From NCBI RefSeq assembly GCF_003945595.2, contig NW_024104295.1, forward strand, positions 1,178,001-1,242,000: DNA of 64,000 bases, read 5' to 3'. Shown here piece after piece: positions 35,431-48,628 of this stretch. Below the pieces are notes generated by a model, which was given only the letters and a program-made list of their open reading frames with translations, searched no databases and was not told the origin of the DNA. Position 1 is the stretch's first letter. Every line of letters begins with the position of its first letter. The translations under genes were made by a program, and so were the position numbers. The stretch is from Pipra filicauda. Taxonomy: Eukaryota; Chordata; Aves; Passeriformes; Pipridae.

Positions 35431-38400
35431 CAACTCCCTTTCACTTGTTTGCCTTTAAACTGATGTTTAAAAGGCAAATATAAAGACTAGTACTTCAGCC
35501 CTGTTTTTAAATACATTTTTCAGATAATTGTCCTTCTAGTTTAAAAAAAAGTCAATGAAAATACTATTCAGAATACATGTCTGATGTGGTAACACCAGCA
35601 GAACCCACTGGATAATGTTTGAAAAGCAGAATGTGTACAATTTGTCATCAAGAATTATTCCCAAATTCAATCAACTATTAAAAAAGTAAACAGTTAGCAA
35701 TTGAAAATAAATCAAATGGAAAAAAAATCAGAATGAAAAATCTGAAGATGTCCTAATTATGAATGTCTGGTTATTTTTATTTCCTATTTAAGAGTTAAAT
35801 TGAATTTTGTGTTGATAAAAGACATAGTGTGACATGTTCAATAAATGAATAGCAAAGTGAGATGGTACATAAAAAGGAAGGATCTTGGATTCCTTGGTGA
35901 ACATTTGTCTCCTTGTTTGTACTAGTGAAAACAGCCTGATTTTTCATTAAATGGACAGAGTGTTGAAAATCATCTTGGGAATGTGGCTGATTTTGACTGA
36001 GGGCTGTCTTTAAAAACTAGATGTGAAAAGACATGGCTCTGTGTTTGTATATAACATAACTGTTTGTACATAACATAACTGTTGAAGATTTGCATTTTAT
36101 TTTGGAGAAACAGTTGTTCAAAGAAGGGTTAACGGAAAAGGACGTTTATTCCTTTCCCCAAATAATGAAACAGACAAATGCAAAACCATTAATATTTAGA
36201 ACATGATATGTAGCATAATTAAAGTGGAGCTTTCTGTTTAAAATATCTCTTAAATTCAGAGTCCTGTACAGTATGGACCAGGAGTAAGTAGGGGATTTTG
36301 TGTATAGTGTGTAAGAAGTGCAGGGCTGCACTTGTTGTTGGCATGGGGGAGGAATGCAGGTGGTGGCTGACATCTGGCTTCAAGCCCAAAATGTGGTGTT
36401 ATTGGTGCCTTTAGACAGACTCTGCCCTTTCTAGGCACTCTGGTTCAGGTCAGCTCTGCTCACTGTGTATTCATAGCAGTGGTTACTTTTAAAGAGAGTC
36501 TACTGTCTGTCTCCCAGGATTCTATGACATTATCGGAAGCCTGTGGTGACAAAATCTCTGCAATTTTGCGTCGTCTTGTAGACTGGTTATTTTCTCAATG
36601 CTTTCAGCTCACTTCCTTGGGACTAGCTCTATATTAGTTAAATTTCCTAAGTCTATGCTTATTGACGCTAGCATGTTTATTTAATGGCCTGCTATGTTGT
36701 TGTGAGAAATGCAGTTGGAAGGAGTTTTCTGTGAAAATATGTTGTGCATTTCTGTTTCAGTTGGGAGTATTCTTTTAGTATTTACATAAAAATCTTGTTA
36801 AATGGCTGGATATAAATACACACTGGAGCATGCGCATAACTCCTTTGAATGTGAGTAATTTTATTGATTAGTCTGTGAAGTGTATCCAGTGTTGCCTCCC
36901 ATCACTCCCAACAGGCTGACAGACCCAGAAACAATTCAGGTTCCTCTCTCACTGTGATACTTGTGGCAAGGACTTGACTTTCTTGCAAGGGTCTGGGGAG
37001 GCAGAGCCCTGCAGTCTCTGCTACAGACTACAATTACAACCACCAGCTTTAATTGTTTGCTGTAGCCTTTGGGATATAGCTCTGTCCTGGAGAAGAGGAG
37101 ATTTTTCAGGTTGTTAGAAGAATACAATCCTACATCACCCTTCTCTTCCAGCACTGTTTTGTTATTGTATACAAGGAGGTCAATATCCATCTTAATTTTT
37201 TTAGTCTTTCCCCCACAAGTGGTGAATAAGTACCAGAGATACTTTCTCTTTCTGTAATAGTGACATTCTGGGAAGGAAGACAACAAATGCATCAAGCAGG
37301 TGACAGAAAGAAGAGAGAATTCCTTTGTGCAGTGAATAATTCAGCACTGAAATTCCTTGATAGGGAGGACTGTAGAAGCTAACAGTTCACATATGTTCAA
37401 AAAACGTCTGGACAGATGACAGAAGGCAAAATCAAATGGGCATTATGAAATTCAGTGGTAAAGCCTCTTCCCCTTAAGCTGGAAGTTGGGAGAGTGTTGT
37501 AGAGAATTATCACTGTATATTATTCCAGTCCTTATGGGCTATATTTGCTGTTAGCCACAGTACCAGATTGGATGCTAGGCATCTTTGCACCTTTGGTCTG
37601 ATTTAATGTGGCTGACCTATGTTCTTGGCAACTTTCTTCAAAGGGTGCTCATAATAGGAAAACCAGATGAGGTCTCTGGCTGTATGGAGAAGCATACAGC
37701 AGGGGAAGTTGCTGGCACTGTGTAGCTTTCTAGCTTTATGGAGAATGGAAAAGGTTAAAAACAATAGTGAATTTCTCCTTTATGCTTAACTTTCTGAAGT
37801 CTCCCCTTGTTCTCTATAATCATACCTTACTGAGTTTTAAAGCTATGCAATTATTTTTTAAAGATTCTCTTACAAGCAAAATTTTGGACAGGACACATGC
37901 AACTATACAGTGATCCATTGAGGCTGAAAAATTATAAAAATTTCTGTTAAAATTCAAAAACTACACTACAAATCCCAGAAGAATACATGGGTAGGCTCCT
38001 GTTGCTGAGTGTGGTTACGTTTTTTTTCTGCTAAGTCTACTCTATATGTTATTATCTTTTGATTGTGGATGGCTAATAGCTTCACAGACAATTTGTGTTG
38101 TCCCTCAAGCCATGAGTGGTTCCTAATGCACGCCTGGCCCACTGGGTTGCTTGTGCTGCAGGTGATACAGGCTCTTTCATACAACCCTGGGTTTTTAGGG
38201 TGAAAAATTGAGAAGATGACAGCTTCTTGTTTTCTCCTTGCAGTTTTTTTTGAGCTGACTGTCCTGAGCTAGTAACTCCTGCCAACAAGGGCCTTGCTGA
38301 CTTGTCTGCAACACTGACTGTGTGCGGGTACTCTCTTTCTGGAGCTGAGTGTTAACTCTGCACAATACAGCTTTCCATGGTGAGGTGTGAGCTTGCTCTG

Positions 38401-41400
38401 GCCTTCTAGCCTCTACAATTTCAGGACCACTAAGCCATGAACATGATTCAACAGCAGAATTGTCTCTTACACCCGCAGCACCTCCAACAGCCTGCATAGG
38501 TTCAGTTTAGCCACCCAGCAGCTTGGTTTATAGCTCCCCTTTTACCCAGTACCCTTCTCTGTATGTCACATCACGCACTTGCTACTTTTCACACTCGACA
38601 TGCATATCTGTGCCCAGTGCAGAAATATGCCAGATTTGCCCCTTTTATTCCTTCATGTTTTGTGTATGCCTGAAGTACACAAGGCTGTAGCTGTTTCAAA
38701 TGATTATGGTAGGCGAGTAATATGTACCCTGATTCCAGATCTAGTTATTTTCAGTTAAATCAACAAGTATAGCAATTTAATTGAAAAAATTCTATTCTTA
38801 GTTAGCTTTGTCAGATCTCTCTGCTTACCCACACCTGAATGTACTACTGAGATCGTCATTATTAGTTTAAATCACCTGCAGGTTTGTGCAATTAGCATAG
38901 TCCCTTCTTAGTGTAAAGCAGTTTGCCTGTTGGCAGATGAACTATATATTATTCTAATGCATGCAATATCGACCTGGCTGAGCTGTCATAATAACACAGC
39001 CTAAAATCCCACTGCCTGATATCCATATTCTCAGCTGGCAACATCCCTTACTCAGTTTAAGTGGTTTCTTTTGATGAAAATGGTCAAGAGATCATAAGAT
39101 GGTCCTTGCGGTAATGTCAAAGTGGTGACAAATCCTTTCTCTGCTGAGGAGAGATAGATATTCTGGGTTCTCCTGTGGTGTTGGGTTTGCTCTGTGTTTG
39201 TAAGGACACTTGAACGTAGTTTCTCAGATTGGACAGTAGCACTACAAAATTCAGAATATCATTCTATACCAATAGTGGTACAAAATAAGACTGTTAAAGT
39301 CAAAGTGTCAAATAAATAAAAAAAAAAATCTTTTTTTTCTTTTTTTAATTTTGGTGTAGGTATTGAAACAACATAGACTTCAAATTTTATGTGTAGTGGG
39401 ATAACTGGAAGATTGCTACAACTTCTGTATTTTCTATGAAATTTTTAAAGAGATTCTAATCTTTTTTTGTCAATTTTGAGAATCCCTTAGAGTGGGACAG
39501 AAAGTAGGACAATTTTATTTAACTCCACTGACTTAAACTTCCTCTAGATCAGACTCAAATAAAGCCTCATATTCGTCCGCTTTTGCTGCTGCTGGAGTGT
39601 GATACTCACAGAAGGGCTGAGTGTGGTCCCTGTTTACTTCCCTTGGTCAAATTTAGCCTTAATGATATTTATTTCATTACACTGGTTACTGCAGCATAAA
39701 AAGCAATGAGACAAGGAATATATTGCAGTTGGTTGCAAAGTGCTTTATGGTGCTGCTACTGAAAGATTATAGGGTATACTTGGAAATTCTTATGTAACCT
39801 TGTATTATTTGTGCCTTTGCTTGAAGTATTTACTTACTGTGAATTGTGAGATGTGACTCTTTGCTATCTGCTTCTAATCTTGCCTCCTCTCAGTTCAGAT
39901 ATAACTTAAGGATCAAATATATAACACTTTAGAAAAAGTTAAAGGAGAAGGTTAATGCTTCATAGCCTTTGAAATGTTTTTAAGCTATTCTTGGCTAGTA
40001 CAAGGATCTGATTTCTATTTCTGGCTGCTCTTGAATTATTGGTTCCTAATATTGCATCTAAACTGAAATAAGAGGAAAGTAAAAATGTTATAAAAATGAA
40101 ATTATGTTATTTTAATGTCTGCTATTATGCCACTTGCCAGGAATAGAATAAAATGCTTTCTACCATTTGGTAATTGAGAATTGCTGTGTTCCATTAGTGC
40201 AAGGAATATTCTGATGATGATGACCTGTGAGATATTAACTTCTCCAACCTCAAACGATTTTCTGTGGGGAGCTGTGGAAATTTGAGTTCACTGAGTCCTG
40301 CACTAGTGGTCTTCAAAGACATAAAAGTAATACTATAAAGATTACAAAATCACTTAATATTCATCTGTCTCAAAATAACTGCAAATTAACAGTGGTAAAA
40401 ATTAATGTATTAATGTTATTGAAAGAAAATATCAGTGGTTTTTGTTTTCTTTCCCTCATATAATCTAAACCTGATTATTAATTTACTTTAGGGCTGTGGC
40501 TTGTGCATGTGTGAAGTGTTTCCTAATTTTGGACTTGGATTAAACTGAAACTTAAAACATGTTCTCATCCAAGAATACTGAGAGTTGGATTCAGCCAGGA
40601 CCTGGTAACTTGATGAACTGTGCCACCTTAAAGTTAAGATGGAGACTAGTCTGTAAAGTGAAATATTCATTTGGAAAGTCTAGGCCACATCAAATCACAT
40701 ATCGTGGCCTCAGCTGTGGCTCACCAATTTCAAGGCCACACAGAGAAGATACGAATAACTGGTCTGATCATCTGCATAGTTCAAAGCACAAAATGTAATT
40801 TGGTAATTCCTGCTGTGGAGGAAGTTCATCTATTCTAGGATATAAGTAAAAGCTGTCAAGTCTGATAAATTGTAACCGAACTTGGGTATCTGAGAGAAAC
40901 ATACAATCTGAGATTAAAGACTCTAATGAGTGAGAAATTCCTTAGTTCCTTTGGTAATCACTTTGTTACTCATGGCTGTGACCAGCTCATCCTCTGCTGT
41001 TGGGCTGAACCGAGGTGCGGTTTGAGTGATGAAATGTATGTGAATACTGTCCCTTTCTCCATTTCTGCCTTTCTCCTAGTGCAGTTTTTTCGAACTGTAA
41101 TTCTCAACTGGATGTTCAAAGGGATGTGAAATGACTAAATTATAGTAGACTGAAGAGTAGCGGGAAATAAAATTACCAGTGAAGAGACAATGAAAGGAGA
41201 GAATTTTAACTATGGAAAGCACCTCATCCTGTAACATAATATTGCAGCTTCTTTGCCAATGGGCAGAAGTGATGCATATCAACTGAGATAATTAGGGTAG
41301 TAGTGTTGAAATCATTGAAGTTGTTTAAGTTTGATGGAGAACAGAATTTGACCGCTTATGATCCATTTTTAGTGTATTACTCATATAAAACCGCAGAGAT

Positions 41401-44400
41401 TGGTTTAGTTTTCAGAACAGATGTCCTTAATGTTTATTTGAGCAGTCCAAATGTTCTGGAGCTTCTGCTCATCATGCAGGGTATTTCTTGAAGCTCTATT
41501 TGCAAAACTCTTGGATCTTGGGAGGAAGATGTTAGTTCTTGCAGTGTAAGTGGGAATTTGAGACTGCGTAACCAACGTATATTTTGAACTGGGAATTGTG
41601 GCAAAGATGATAGGAAGTTATCTAGCTTATCTCTTTATTAATTCAGGAAGACTTAGCTGGGCTGGATTTTGAAAGGCACATCTTTGACTTTTGAGTTTAA
41701 CAGGATTATTCATTATTTGCTGTGCTCAGGTGTTTGTGCTTTCTCCCTAATTCTTACCTGACCATTTGGTAACTCTTTGGAACAAGCTGTTAAAATTTAT
41801 GAATAATGAACTCAAGAAGGCTTTGTGATAGAAAATACTTGGGGAGGGTTTGTTTTTTCTAATGTCATCCATCTCTCTTACACTTCTCTCTCTCTGAAAA
41901 TCTGATTACAAATGAATTATCATGCTGTAATTCTAGCCTGCAATATGATGACACCATTTTTGGTACAGCCAACTATTCTGTCAGAATTAATAAACTGTAC
42001 AAGTGGTTTTCTAGAGATAATTTCTGAATTTGATGTATTGCAGGTTTTCACAGGTTCTGCCAGTTGCAGTGCAGCCCTCTGCCTAAGATGTGGAGAGATA
42101 CAATCAAATATCTTGCTCCTTTATGCACGTAACTCACATTATGTTTCAGCTTTCTGGGTACCCAAGAAAAATCGCAACATAATCTAATTCTGCATATTTT
42201 TTGTGGTAAACGGCATTTTATAAAAAATATTACTTTTAATTTTCTTTAGATCAGAACACATTTAATCTATATATTATGCATACAGCTGTTGTACTAACTG
42301 TTGTATTCGGAGCAGTGAAAACTTTTTGAAGTTAAAATTTACTTTTATTTCCAATTTACCATTACACTGCTCTAGTACCTTAAGGTGTAGGCAGATGTCT
42401 CTAACAGTATTTGTTTACTTATATTCAAACATGATGACAAGTGCGGTGTCAACAGTTGTGAATTTAGTTTTGCTGGTGATGTTATTTTGAAGAAGATGGG
42501 TTATCCTGATCCCTGAATGCAAGGGGGATCTTTAGCATCCATGTGCTCAGCAGCCAGGGATAGGCAGAAGGGACTTAGTTTTATCCTCTTATCAAGGCTA
42601 TAAATAGCCTTATAATTAAAATATATAGCCTCTGCAATTTGAAGTTCTGAAGTAATTTTGGTGTCGAATATTATCGATGCCTTATCATTAGACACATGGT
42701 CTGCTAATTATGTCTGATTTGGGCTGTGCCCGGAGTCTCCTGTGAGGACCGTGAATTTTGGCCTTGGTTTCATGGAGGTTATGGATTAATAGAGGCATTA
42801 GCACTGCTGTGCAGCAATGCCAGTTCCTGTTGTTGATGTAATTCAGGATCTTATCAATTGCCTGCAGAAGCAGCTTGTAAAGGTGGGATGTGGTGCAGGG
42901 GATAATAATTGCCCTCACTTTTCACCCAGCATCTCTGAGTGAATTTTTTCAGAGGGAATGATAAGAGCTAAGGAAAGCAAAGCTTGGATACTGGGAAACA
43001 GGAGGGCTAACATTGAGCCAAGAGTATGGACAAGCCTGAACCTAATCCAGATTTTAGCTCCTGTTGAAGTTCCCTCTATCAGTTCTCCTTAAGAATACGT
43101 GTGTACTTGCCAAGATGTAAGTATATTCTCTGAGCTACATTGTTCTCCTATCCAGCCTTACTTTGCAATAGTTCATGAAGTCTCATGTAAGTCATTCTGG
43201 GTAGTGGGAGAAATAATAACAGTGAGTCATACAGTGGCATTAGTGGTGCTTAAATATATAAGGGCACACAAATTAGGGAAGAGTCACTCTGGCTCAGGAA
43301 ACTTGTGCTTTCTTGGAGCAGCCTGGACTTGGGTCCTGGCTGTGGTGCCTGGCTGCTCTGCAGGGAGCCCGGTCAGGCAGCTCTGCCTCTGCCACTGCTT
43401 GAACCTATTCCACAGAGTTTGCACACTGGCTGAGAACAGCACCATTGCAACCTGCTTCAGCCTGCCTCCATCACACCCTCTTTGACTTTTAGCACTACAG
43501 TCAGGGAGCCAGAGGTCAACAAAATGAAAATTTTGAAAGTGTTAGGGGGTTAGCATGCAAACCTGGGTGGCCGTGCTGGCCTGAAGTGGAGCTCTGTGCT
43601 GCTGCAGCAGCGTGGTTTCCCAGTGTGCCAGCCAGCCTGTTTAAAGATGGTATCTTTGTGCTGCACTGCGTCCTGCAGCATCAACACACCCACTGTCTCC
43701 TGCTGTTTGATTCCTCCTGTGCTCAGGGAAATAGGACTTTTATAAATATAAACAGTTGTGTCAGAGGAATTTGTGGATTTTTAATCAATTGCTTCTCTTT
43801 CTGAAGGCAGCCCTCAAGCCACTGACTCTAATTGTGTATGTCAGAAAAAGTAGCAGTACCATAAAATCACGTATTTACACACAGATTAGCAAGTCACTTT
43901 GGCTTGGTTTGTACTTCTGTTTTATGCTTTTTCTTCTAAGCTGCCTTTATGAAGAAAAGTGCTCTGTGGTGTGACCTCAGACTTGTTTCTGAAAGGTGAC
44001 CAAAATATATGGAAAACTGAGAGAAAACTGAAGGGCAATATCTCTGTGACAACTGAAGTAGAAAACCTGTAAGAAGATGGTACTAAAGTTTCTATTAGCC
44101 AGTGGGAATTTTGCTGATTCATGCCTGCCACAAATCTCCTAATGAAGTAGAAGAGCCAGGGTGACAGATCAAGTGTTTTGGCGGTGCAGAGGGAGCTCAC
44201 CCTCCTCAAGATGACCTGCTTGTGGAGAGAGCTGGCACTTGGTGTATTTGTTAACAGGGCCTTTTCAGGTGTATCAAGCAGAGGCATCCTGAAATCAGAA
44301 TACGTACAAGAGCTAGCTGCTTTGGAAAATGTTTCCAAGATCTATAAATACCTTTGAGGTAGTAATAGAAACATGGGAGGGGAGTGTCGCTCTGTCTTCA

Positions 44401-45011
44401 TCCATAGGAAGAGAATTATTTGAATTTAAGTCCAGGGAAATTGCAGGCCATGGCAGATGTTTCCTGGCAAACCTGTGTGTGGTAGATTGAAACATTGCTG
44501 TCCCCAACAGCAATGTGGAGGGCATGTCCCTACTGTCAGAGACCTGCACCCTTGCCACAGGATTCTGCCAAGAGGTTCTGGGCAGGTACATTACCTGCAT
44601 CCGTTTTCCATCCTGAGCTTTAATGCAAACCCACCTTTACCAGCCGATGATGGTAAGGCCATCAGTAGTAGTTCAACGTCTGAGGCAGAATAAACAGCCA
44701 GGGCAGCAATGTCCTCAGCAGCAGCTGGAGCCAACTGTGCTGGCTGTCAGGCTAAATATTCAAAATCATTAACAACAGGTAGGTTCTCCAGGGAACATCT
44801 GCAAAACCGGTCTGCTTTGCCTACTTATGTGCCTCCTCTCCTTATGAAGTATCTGAACACTGACAGCCTTTTAAACAGCCCTCTGTGTGACTGCCCATGC
44901 TTTAGGCGTGTGCTGTAAGCTGTGGCTTCAAATGCTGATGCTGTCTCAGACAAATGGCTTATGTTGGGGTAACAGACTGCTGCTTTTTATTTAAGGTACT
45001 GTAACTATCAA
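35431..45011. other. Noncoding intron-like sequence
   Basis: The only structure identified is the 19-bp tandem duplication at 36042-36079. A 128-codon frame at 43099-43485 (+) was considered and not called. No mobile element was recognised in this almost 10-kb stretch. Confidence 0.5.
36042..36079. repeat. 19-bp tandem duplication, two copies
   Basis: Copy one (36042-36060) and copy two (36061-36079) differ at a single position, TGTTTGTATATAACATAAC against TGTTTGTACATAACATAAC. There is no sign of a third unit. It is a simple local duplication. Confidence 0.9.
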
Positions 45012-45062
45012 CCTGATAGACTCACTGAGCGATTCAAACTGGAAGAGACCTCAGGAGTTGGT
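45012..45062 (-). mobile_element. CR1 LINE 3' terminal fragment
   Basis: CCTGATAGACTCACTGAGCG followed by ATTCAAACTGGAAGAGACCT is the reverse complement of a CR1 3' end (terminal tail, then the AGGTCTCTTCCA-type segment). About 50 bases remain recognisable. Confidence 0.75.
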
Positions 45063-46198
45063 TTAGGTATTCATAGTCTTCCTGAATAAAATGCATTAGC
45101 TTAAACGTTTTTGCCGAGGTTTTAAGTAAAGCTGCATTACTTCATAACTCTAAGTCAAATATGGGAAATTGAAACATAAAAAAAAAATTTTGGGGAATGG
45201 GAAGCAGGTTGAAGAGAATGTATGTAGAGACAGCCATTGATTAGTATAGTCCATGTGACAGTGCGTTTTAAAGGACATGACCAGAACAGCCATGGGTAGG
45301 ATGGTCAATTTGAAGAAAGAAAATTCAGATTTCTAGTGCCACATCTGGCACCAAGGGCTGAAACTTGAAGAATAAAGTGATCCTAACACTGGAAGCATTC
45401 AAAGGTCCGCTTTCTCAACAGCAGTGCAGTGCCCTGTGGGCAACAGTGAAAAAAAGAATGAGACCATCTTCATGTCGTTTAGAAAAGGAAAGTGTCATGC
45501 CTTATGGTTTGCATAGTCTGGACCACATGTGGTCCATAGATGAGACTTGACATGACTTCTGCCATCATATTTGAGGGGTTGCTACTTTAAATCTTTGCAC
45601 AATTTCTGATAAGCAGATTTATAATTTCTAGTTTATATACAAATTATGATAAGTGGATTTATAAGTTCATGCTGTTTGTTTCAGATTATCCTGTCTGATA
45701 TTTCTGCCATCATGTGAAGCATGATGAATAAAGGCCTTAGCATGTTTATATGGAGAAACATTGCAATTTGTTATTCAATGTGTCATATTTATCCACTTCT
45801 GTTGACAGTTTTAATGAACTATAGGTCTTAGAAGTTTTATTTTCCATATGGTCACTCATGAAATCATTATTGAATGGCCAGTGAAGTCAGGCAATGAAGC
45901 ACTTCAACAGAAACCCTAACACCATTTAATTTTCCATAACAAGAAAGGAAGGATGCTGTGTATTAAACAGAAGGTCTAATAATGGAAATATGACATCACA
46001 ATGTAACTGATGGGTTTCTTTTGTTAATATACATGTTGTCCCTTTACTTTTGATGATGTAATTCCACGTCACTCCTTGCTCCTCCCCTCCCCCTGATTCA
46101 GTCTGCCCCTACGGGAAGCTCCTCTCTAAGTTATATATTTGGAAAAGTAGGACAATTTCAATTCTTCCTCCCAGAAAGGTGCCTTCTTCTCAGGCTTT
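45063..46198. other. Noncoding intron-like sequence
   Basis: This stretch includes a diverged direct repeat with a 40-base period at 45607-45670 and a C-rich patch near 46080-46095. No gene is seen. Confidence 0.5.
45607..45670. repeat. Diverged direct repeat, 40-base period
   Basis: TGATAAGCAGATTTATAATT at 45607 recurs as TGATAAGTGGATTTATAAGT at 45647. Three of the 20 positions differ. The 20 bases between the copies are not repeated clearly. Confidence 0.7.
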
Positions 46199-46249
46199 TG
46201 AGTCATCATGGCTGTGACTCACATGGCTTGCTTTCATGAAGATGAGTCA
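46199..46249. promoter_or_regulatory. Cluster of three perfect AP-1 (TRE) sites
   Basis: The palindromic-type heptamer TGA(C/G)TCA appears exactly three times in 51 bases: TGAGTCA at 46199-46205, TGACTCA at 46215-46221 and TGAGTCA at 46243-46249. These are consensus sites for Fos/Jun-type and related bZIP dimers. A C-rich patch and a TGATGTAATTCCACGTCACT stretch with CRE-like character lie about 130 bases upstream. The density suggests an intronic enhancer, but chromatin or conservation data would be needed, and the target gene is unknown. Confidence 0.5.
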
Positions 46250-47087
46250 CTCCAAATTTTCTGGCATTAAGACTGTCCTACTGTCTATCAGTGTGTTATC
46301 TGCTGTACACCAGGAAATGTTCTGAGCCACAGAGTTTTAAGTAGGCAATAAAAGAGAGGTAACAAAGGAGAGGGAAAATCTTCAAGTCAGTAATAGTTTG
46401 ACTTATCTTCTTGGAGGAGAGGGGAAGGTGGAAGAAGATGATGGCGATAAAGTATAGATTATTCTAGTGACATTAGCTGATATTATTCCTTTGACTGCTG
46501 GGTTCCATGGGCAAGAGTTCAGGGGACTGTTAAAGGGAAACTCTTTGCTGGTTAACTGTGAGAAAGAGAGAGCAAAGTCTTTAAGAGGCTGAAATATCTG
46601 ATATCTGAAAATAAGCCTTTTTTCCCTCCAATAGCTGTAGGAAGCATAGCAGCAGCGATAGCAAAAGCCAAAGAAGCTGGATAGTGATCATGTGCTGCAA
46701 GAGTAAATATTCACCTTTTTTGTCAGCTGTTATTTCTTTTCTTCAGAGGACCTACAGAAGAGTGGTAACAACAAAAATGGTTTTACTTTGATCATATGAC
46801 TGTAGACATGCACTATGAGAGGGCTCCCCAGAGACAAGGCAGTTGTCTCTCTGAATCTTCCCCCGTTTGGCTTTTGCTCTCCTTTGTCCTTTTCTTCTAA
46901 GTAGGGGAATGGCACCTACATATAAAAGCAACAGGAGAGGAATTGTGTATGTTTTCTTGGGTTTGTCCAAGAGGAAATGTGCTGGAGGGCTTTAGCACCC
47001 TGCAAGGCAAACTCAAGTATAGCTGGGGAATCTCAGGCAGCTGAGCTCTACTTCAGCGCTGGAAGTTGGGAGCTCAGAAGATGCAGC
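46250..47087. other. Noncoding intron-like sequence
   Basis: No gene or repeat was recognised between the AP-1 cluster and the SINE remnant. Confidence 0.5.
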
Positions 47088-47215
47088 AGAAAGGGCACGG
47101 GGTTAGAGGGCAGATTTAGATTCAGTTCCCCTCTCTCCTGCTGACCCTTTGTGCAACTTCTGGTAAGTCACTGAACACAACAGAGAGGTTTCTTTCTGTG
47201 CTACTGAATCTCCCC
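47088..47215 (+). mobile_element. Probable MIR-like SINE remnant
   Basis: The order of segments fits a MIR-type SINE in direct orientation: AAGGGCACGGGGTTAGAGGG, GATTCAGTTCCCCTCTCTCC, CTGACCCTTTGTGCAACTTC, TGGTAAGTCACTGAACACA and CTACTGAATCTCCCC. In intact copies these correspond to the GAGCACGGG start, the CCCAGCTCTGCCACT block, the GACCTTGGGCAAGTCACT core and the CCTCAGTTTCCCC end. Divergence is high, as expected for a SINE that predates birds. Confidence 0.55.
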
Positions 47216-48051
47216 ACTGCATTATGGGCAGCCTTTTTTATGTTTTCCTGTGGAACTTCATCGTGGTTCACTTTTTTAATTTAAAACACAGCTTGAGGAA
47301 GAGCTCCTGCTAGTATCTTCATGCTGCAATAGCTTGGTAATTAAAGCTCTCATCCAGGAAGAGGAAGCCAGATTCCAATATTATTACTTCAGAGTGACTA
47401 TAAAACCACTCAGATCAGATGAGTAACATGTCACCAGACTAATTCTCTTCTTTGGTGGGACACTGACCTCTCTTCCTGTTGACTTGCGTAACCGAGGATT
47501 CAAGATGAATCAGATGGGAGAAAAGGATTGTGGAAAGCCAAATGGTCAGGGACCTTGCTAGATATGGAGGAGACTTTCATTTTTCCTTCTGCATATGTAG
47601 TTTCTTGGTCTTTTATAATGAATCTTTAATTCTGTTTATTAATGCTTCAGCTACATGGCTGAGGAGCACTTCTCACCTTCTTCTGCCCTTCATCTTTCAC
47701 AAGCACAGAGTCTAGTGGTCATTTCTCCTTCTTGGGATTTACACGGTGAGTTTTTGAACCTTGTTCAGACAAGAGGGACCTCAATCTATGTCTTTCATGT
47801 CCTATGCAACTACTCTAATCGAAAAATGGGGTAAGGGGGCAGAATGTTCAACTAGGCAACTGCAGCAGCTGCCTTGTGCAGAGACCCTGCTTCTGTTGGT
47901 ACCCACATATCTGCCAGGAACAGGAGGGGAGTGAGGTCAGGACTACTTGGCTTCTGCATCTTCCTCAGGTGTTAGTATCTGTTCAAAGAGTGTAAAAGCC
48001 TGGTGAGCTCTTGTTAAGGGACACTGTCAACAGGCTGAGGGCCTTCAGTAC
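47216..48051. other. Noncoding intron-like sequence
   Basis: Nothing recognisable was found apart from a short frame at 47530-47715 with no support. Confidence 0.5.
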
Positions 48052-48628
48052 TGTGTACGTTTGGAGTTGCCGAAACCCAGAATAAAGCCTACTCCCCAGA
48101 GAGGGGGGAAAAAAACCCTTGAACAGCCAAAGCTATAGCAAAAATATATATTTACAATTATATATACAATTTGAATATATTGTACACATGATAGGGAGCT
48201 CCCGAGGGAGGGGGAAAAAAGGGAAAAGGGAAGGAGAAACAGGGATAAAAAACAAAAAAGGGACAGAAACAAAACCAGGTATGCACAATCGAAAAAAACC
48301 CGGTTACCGACAAGATAAAGAACTAATAAAATCTCACCACTCCCCTCGAGAAAAGCAGGACAGCTGGACGTGGCCCAGCACTCTCCCCTCACGCGTGGTA
48401 GACAGCAGCAGTCACTGCAGGCCTCAGCTCCAGATAAGCAAGACTGAGACAGGGACCCACCGTTCCCAAACCCCGCCCGAAGAAGAAGAGAGCGAGCTCT
48501 TTTATCTACGCCTTATTTATACCTCAGGTTACATAAAGGAATAGCATGGAATACTTCCTTGGTCACTTCCCTAGTTCCTTCCTGGTTACAAGCTCATCTC
48601 CAGGAAGGCCTAGACTGAAACTATCACA
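48052..48628 (-). mobile_element. Solo endogenous-retrovirus LTR, young-looking
   Basis: A block of contrasting composition starts with TGTGTACG (48052) and ends with CTATCACA (48628), giving the TG...CA termini of an LTR. Read on the minus strand it has a TATA-like GGTATAAATAAGG (48512-48524), then a GC- and CpG-rich stretch with GGGCGGGG (about 48472-48479), then a T-rich and AT-repeat region and a TTTATTCTGGG-type end. The five bases outside the ends are AGTAC and AGTAT, a near-perfect target duplication. CpG sites are far better kept than around it, as expected for a recent insertion. No internal retroviral sequence is present. Plus-strand frames inside (for example 48119-48544) are shadows. 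Family name not assigned. Confidence 0.75.

Noticed and set aside
43099..43485. 128-codon plus-strand frame with many cysteines
   Set aside because: No starting context, no family resemblance and a local GC-richer patch that lowers stop frequency; treated as chance.
48119..48544. 141-codon plus-strand frame rich in charged residues
   Set aside because: It lies wholly inside the antisense LTR at 48052-48628 and reads its CpG-rich, purine-rich strand.
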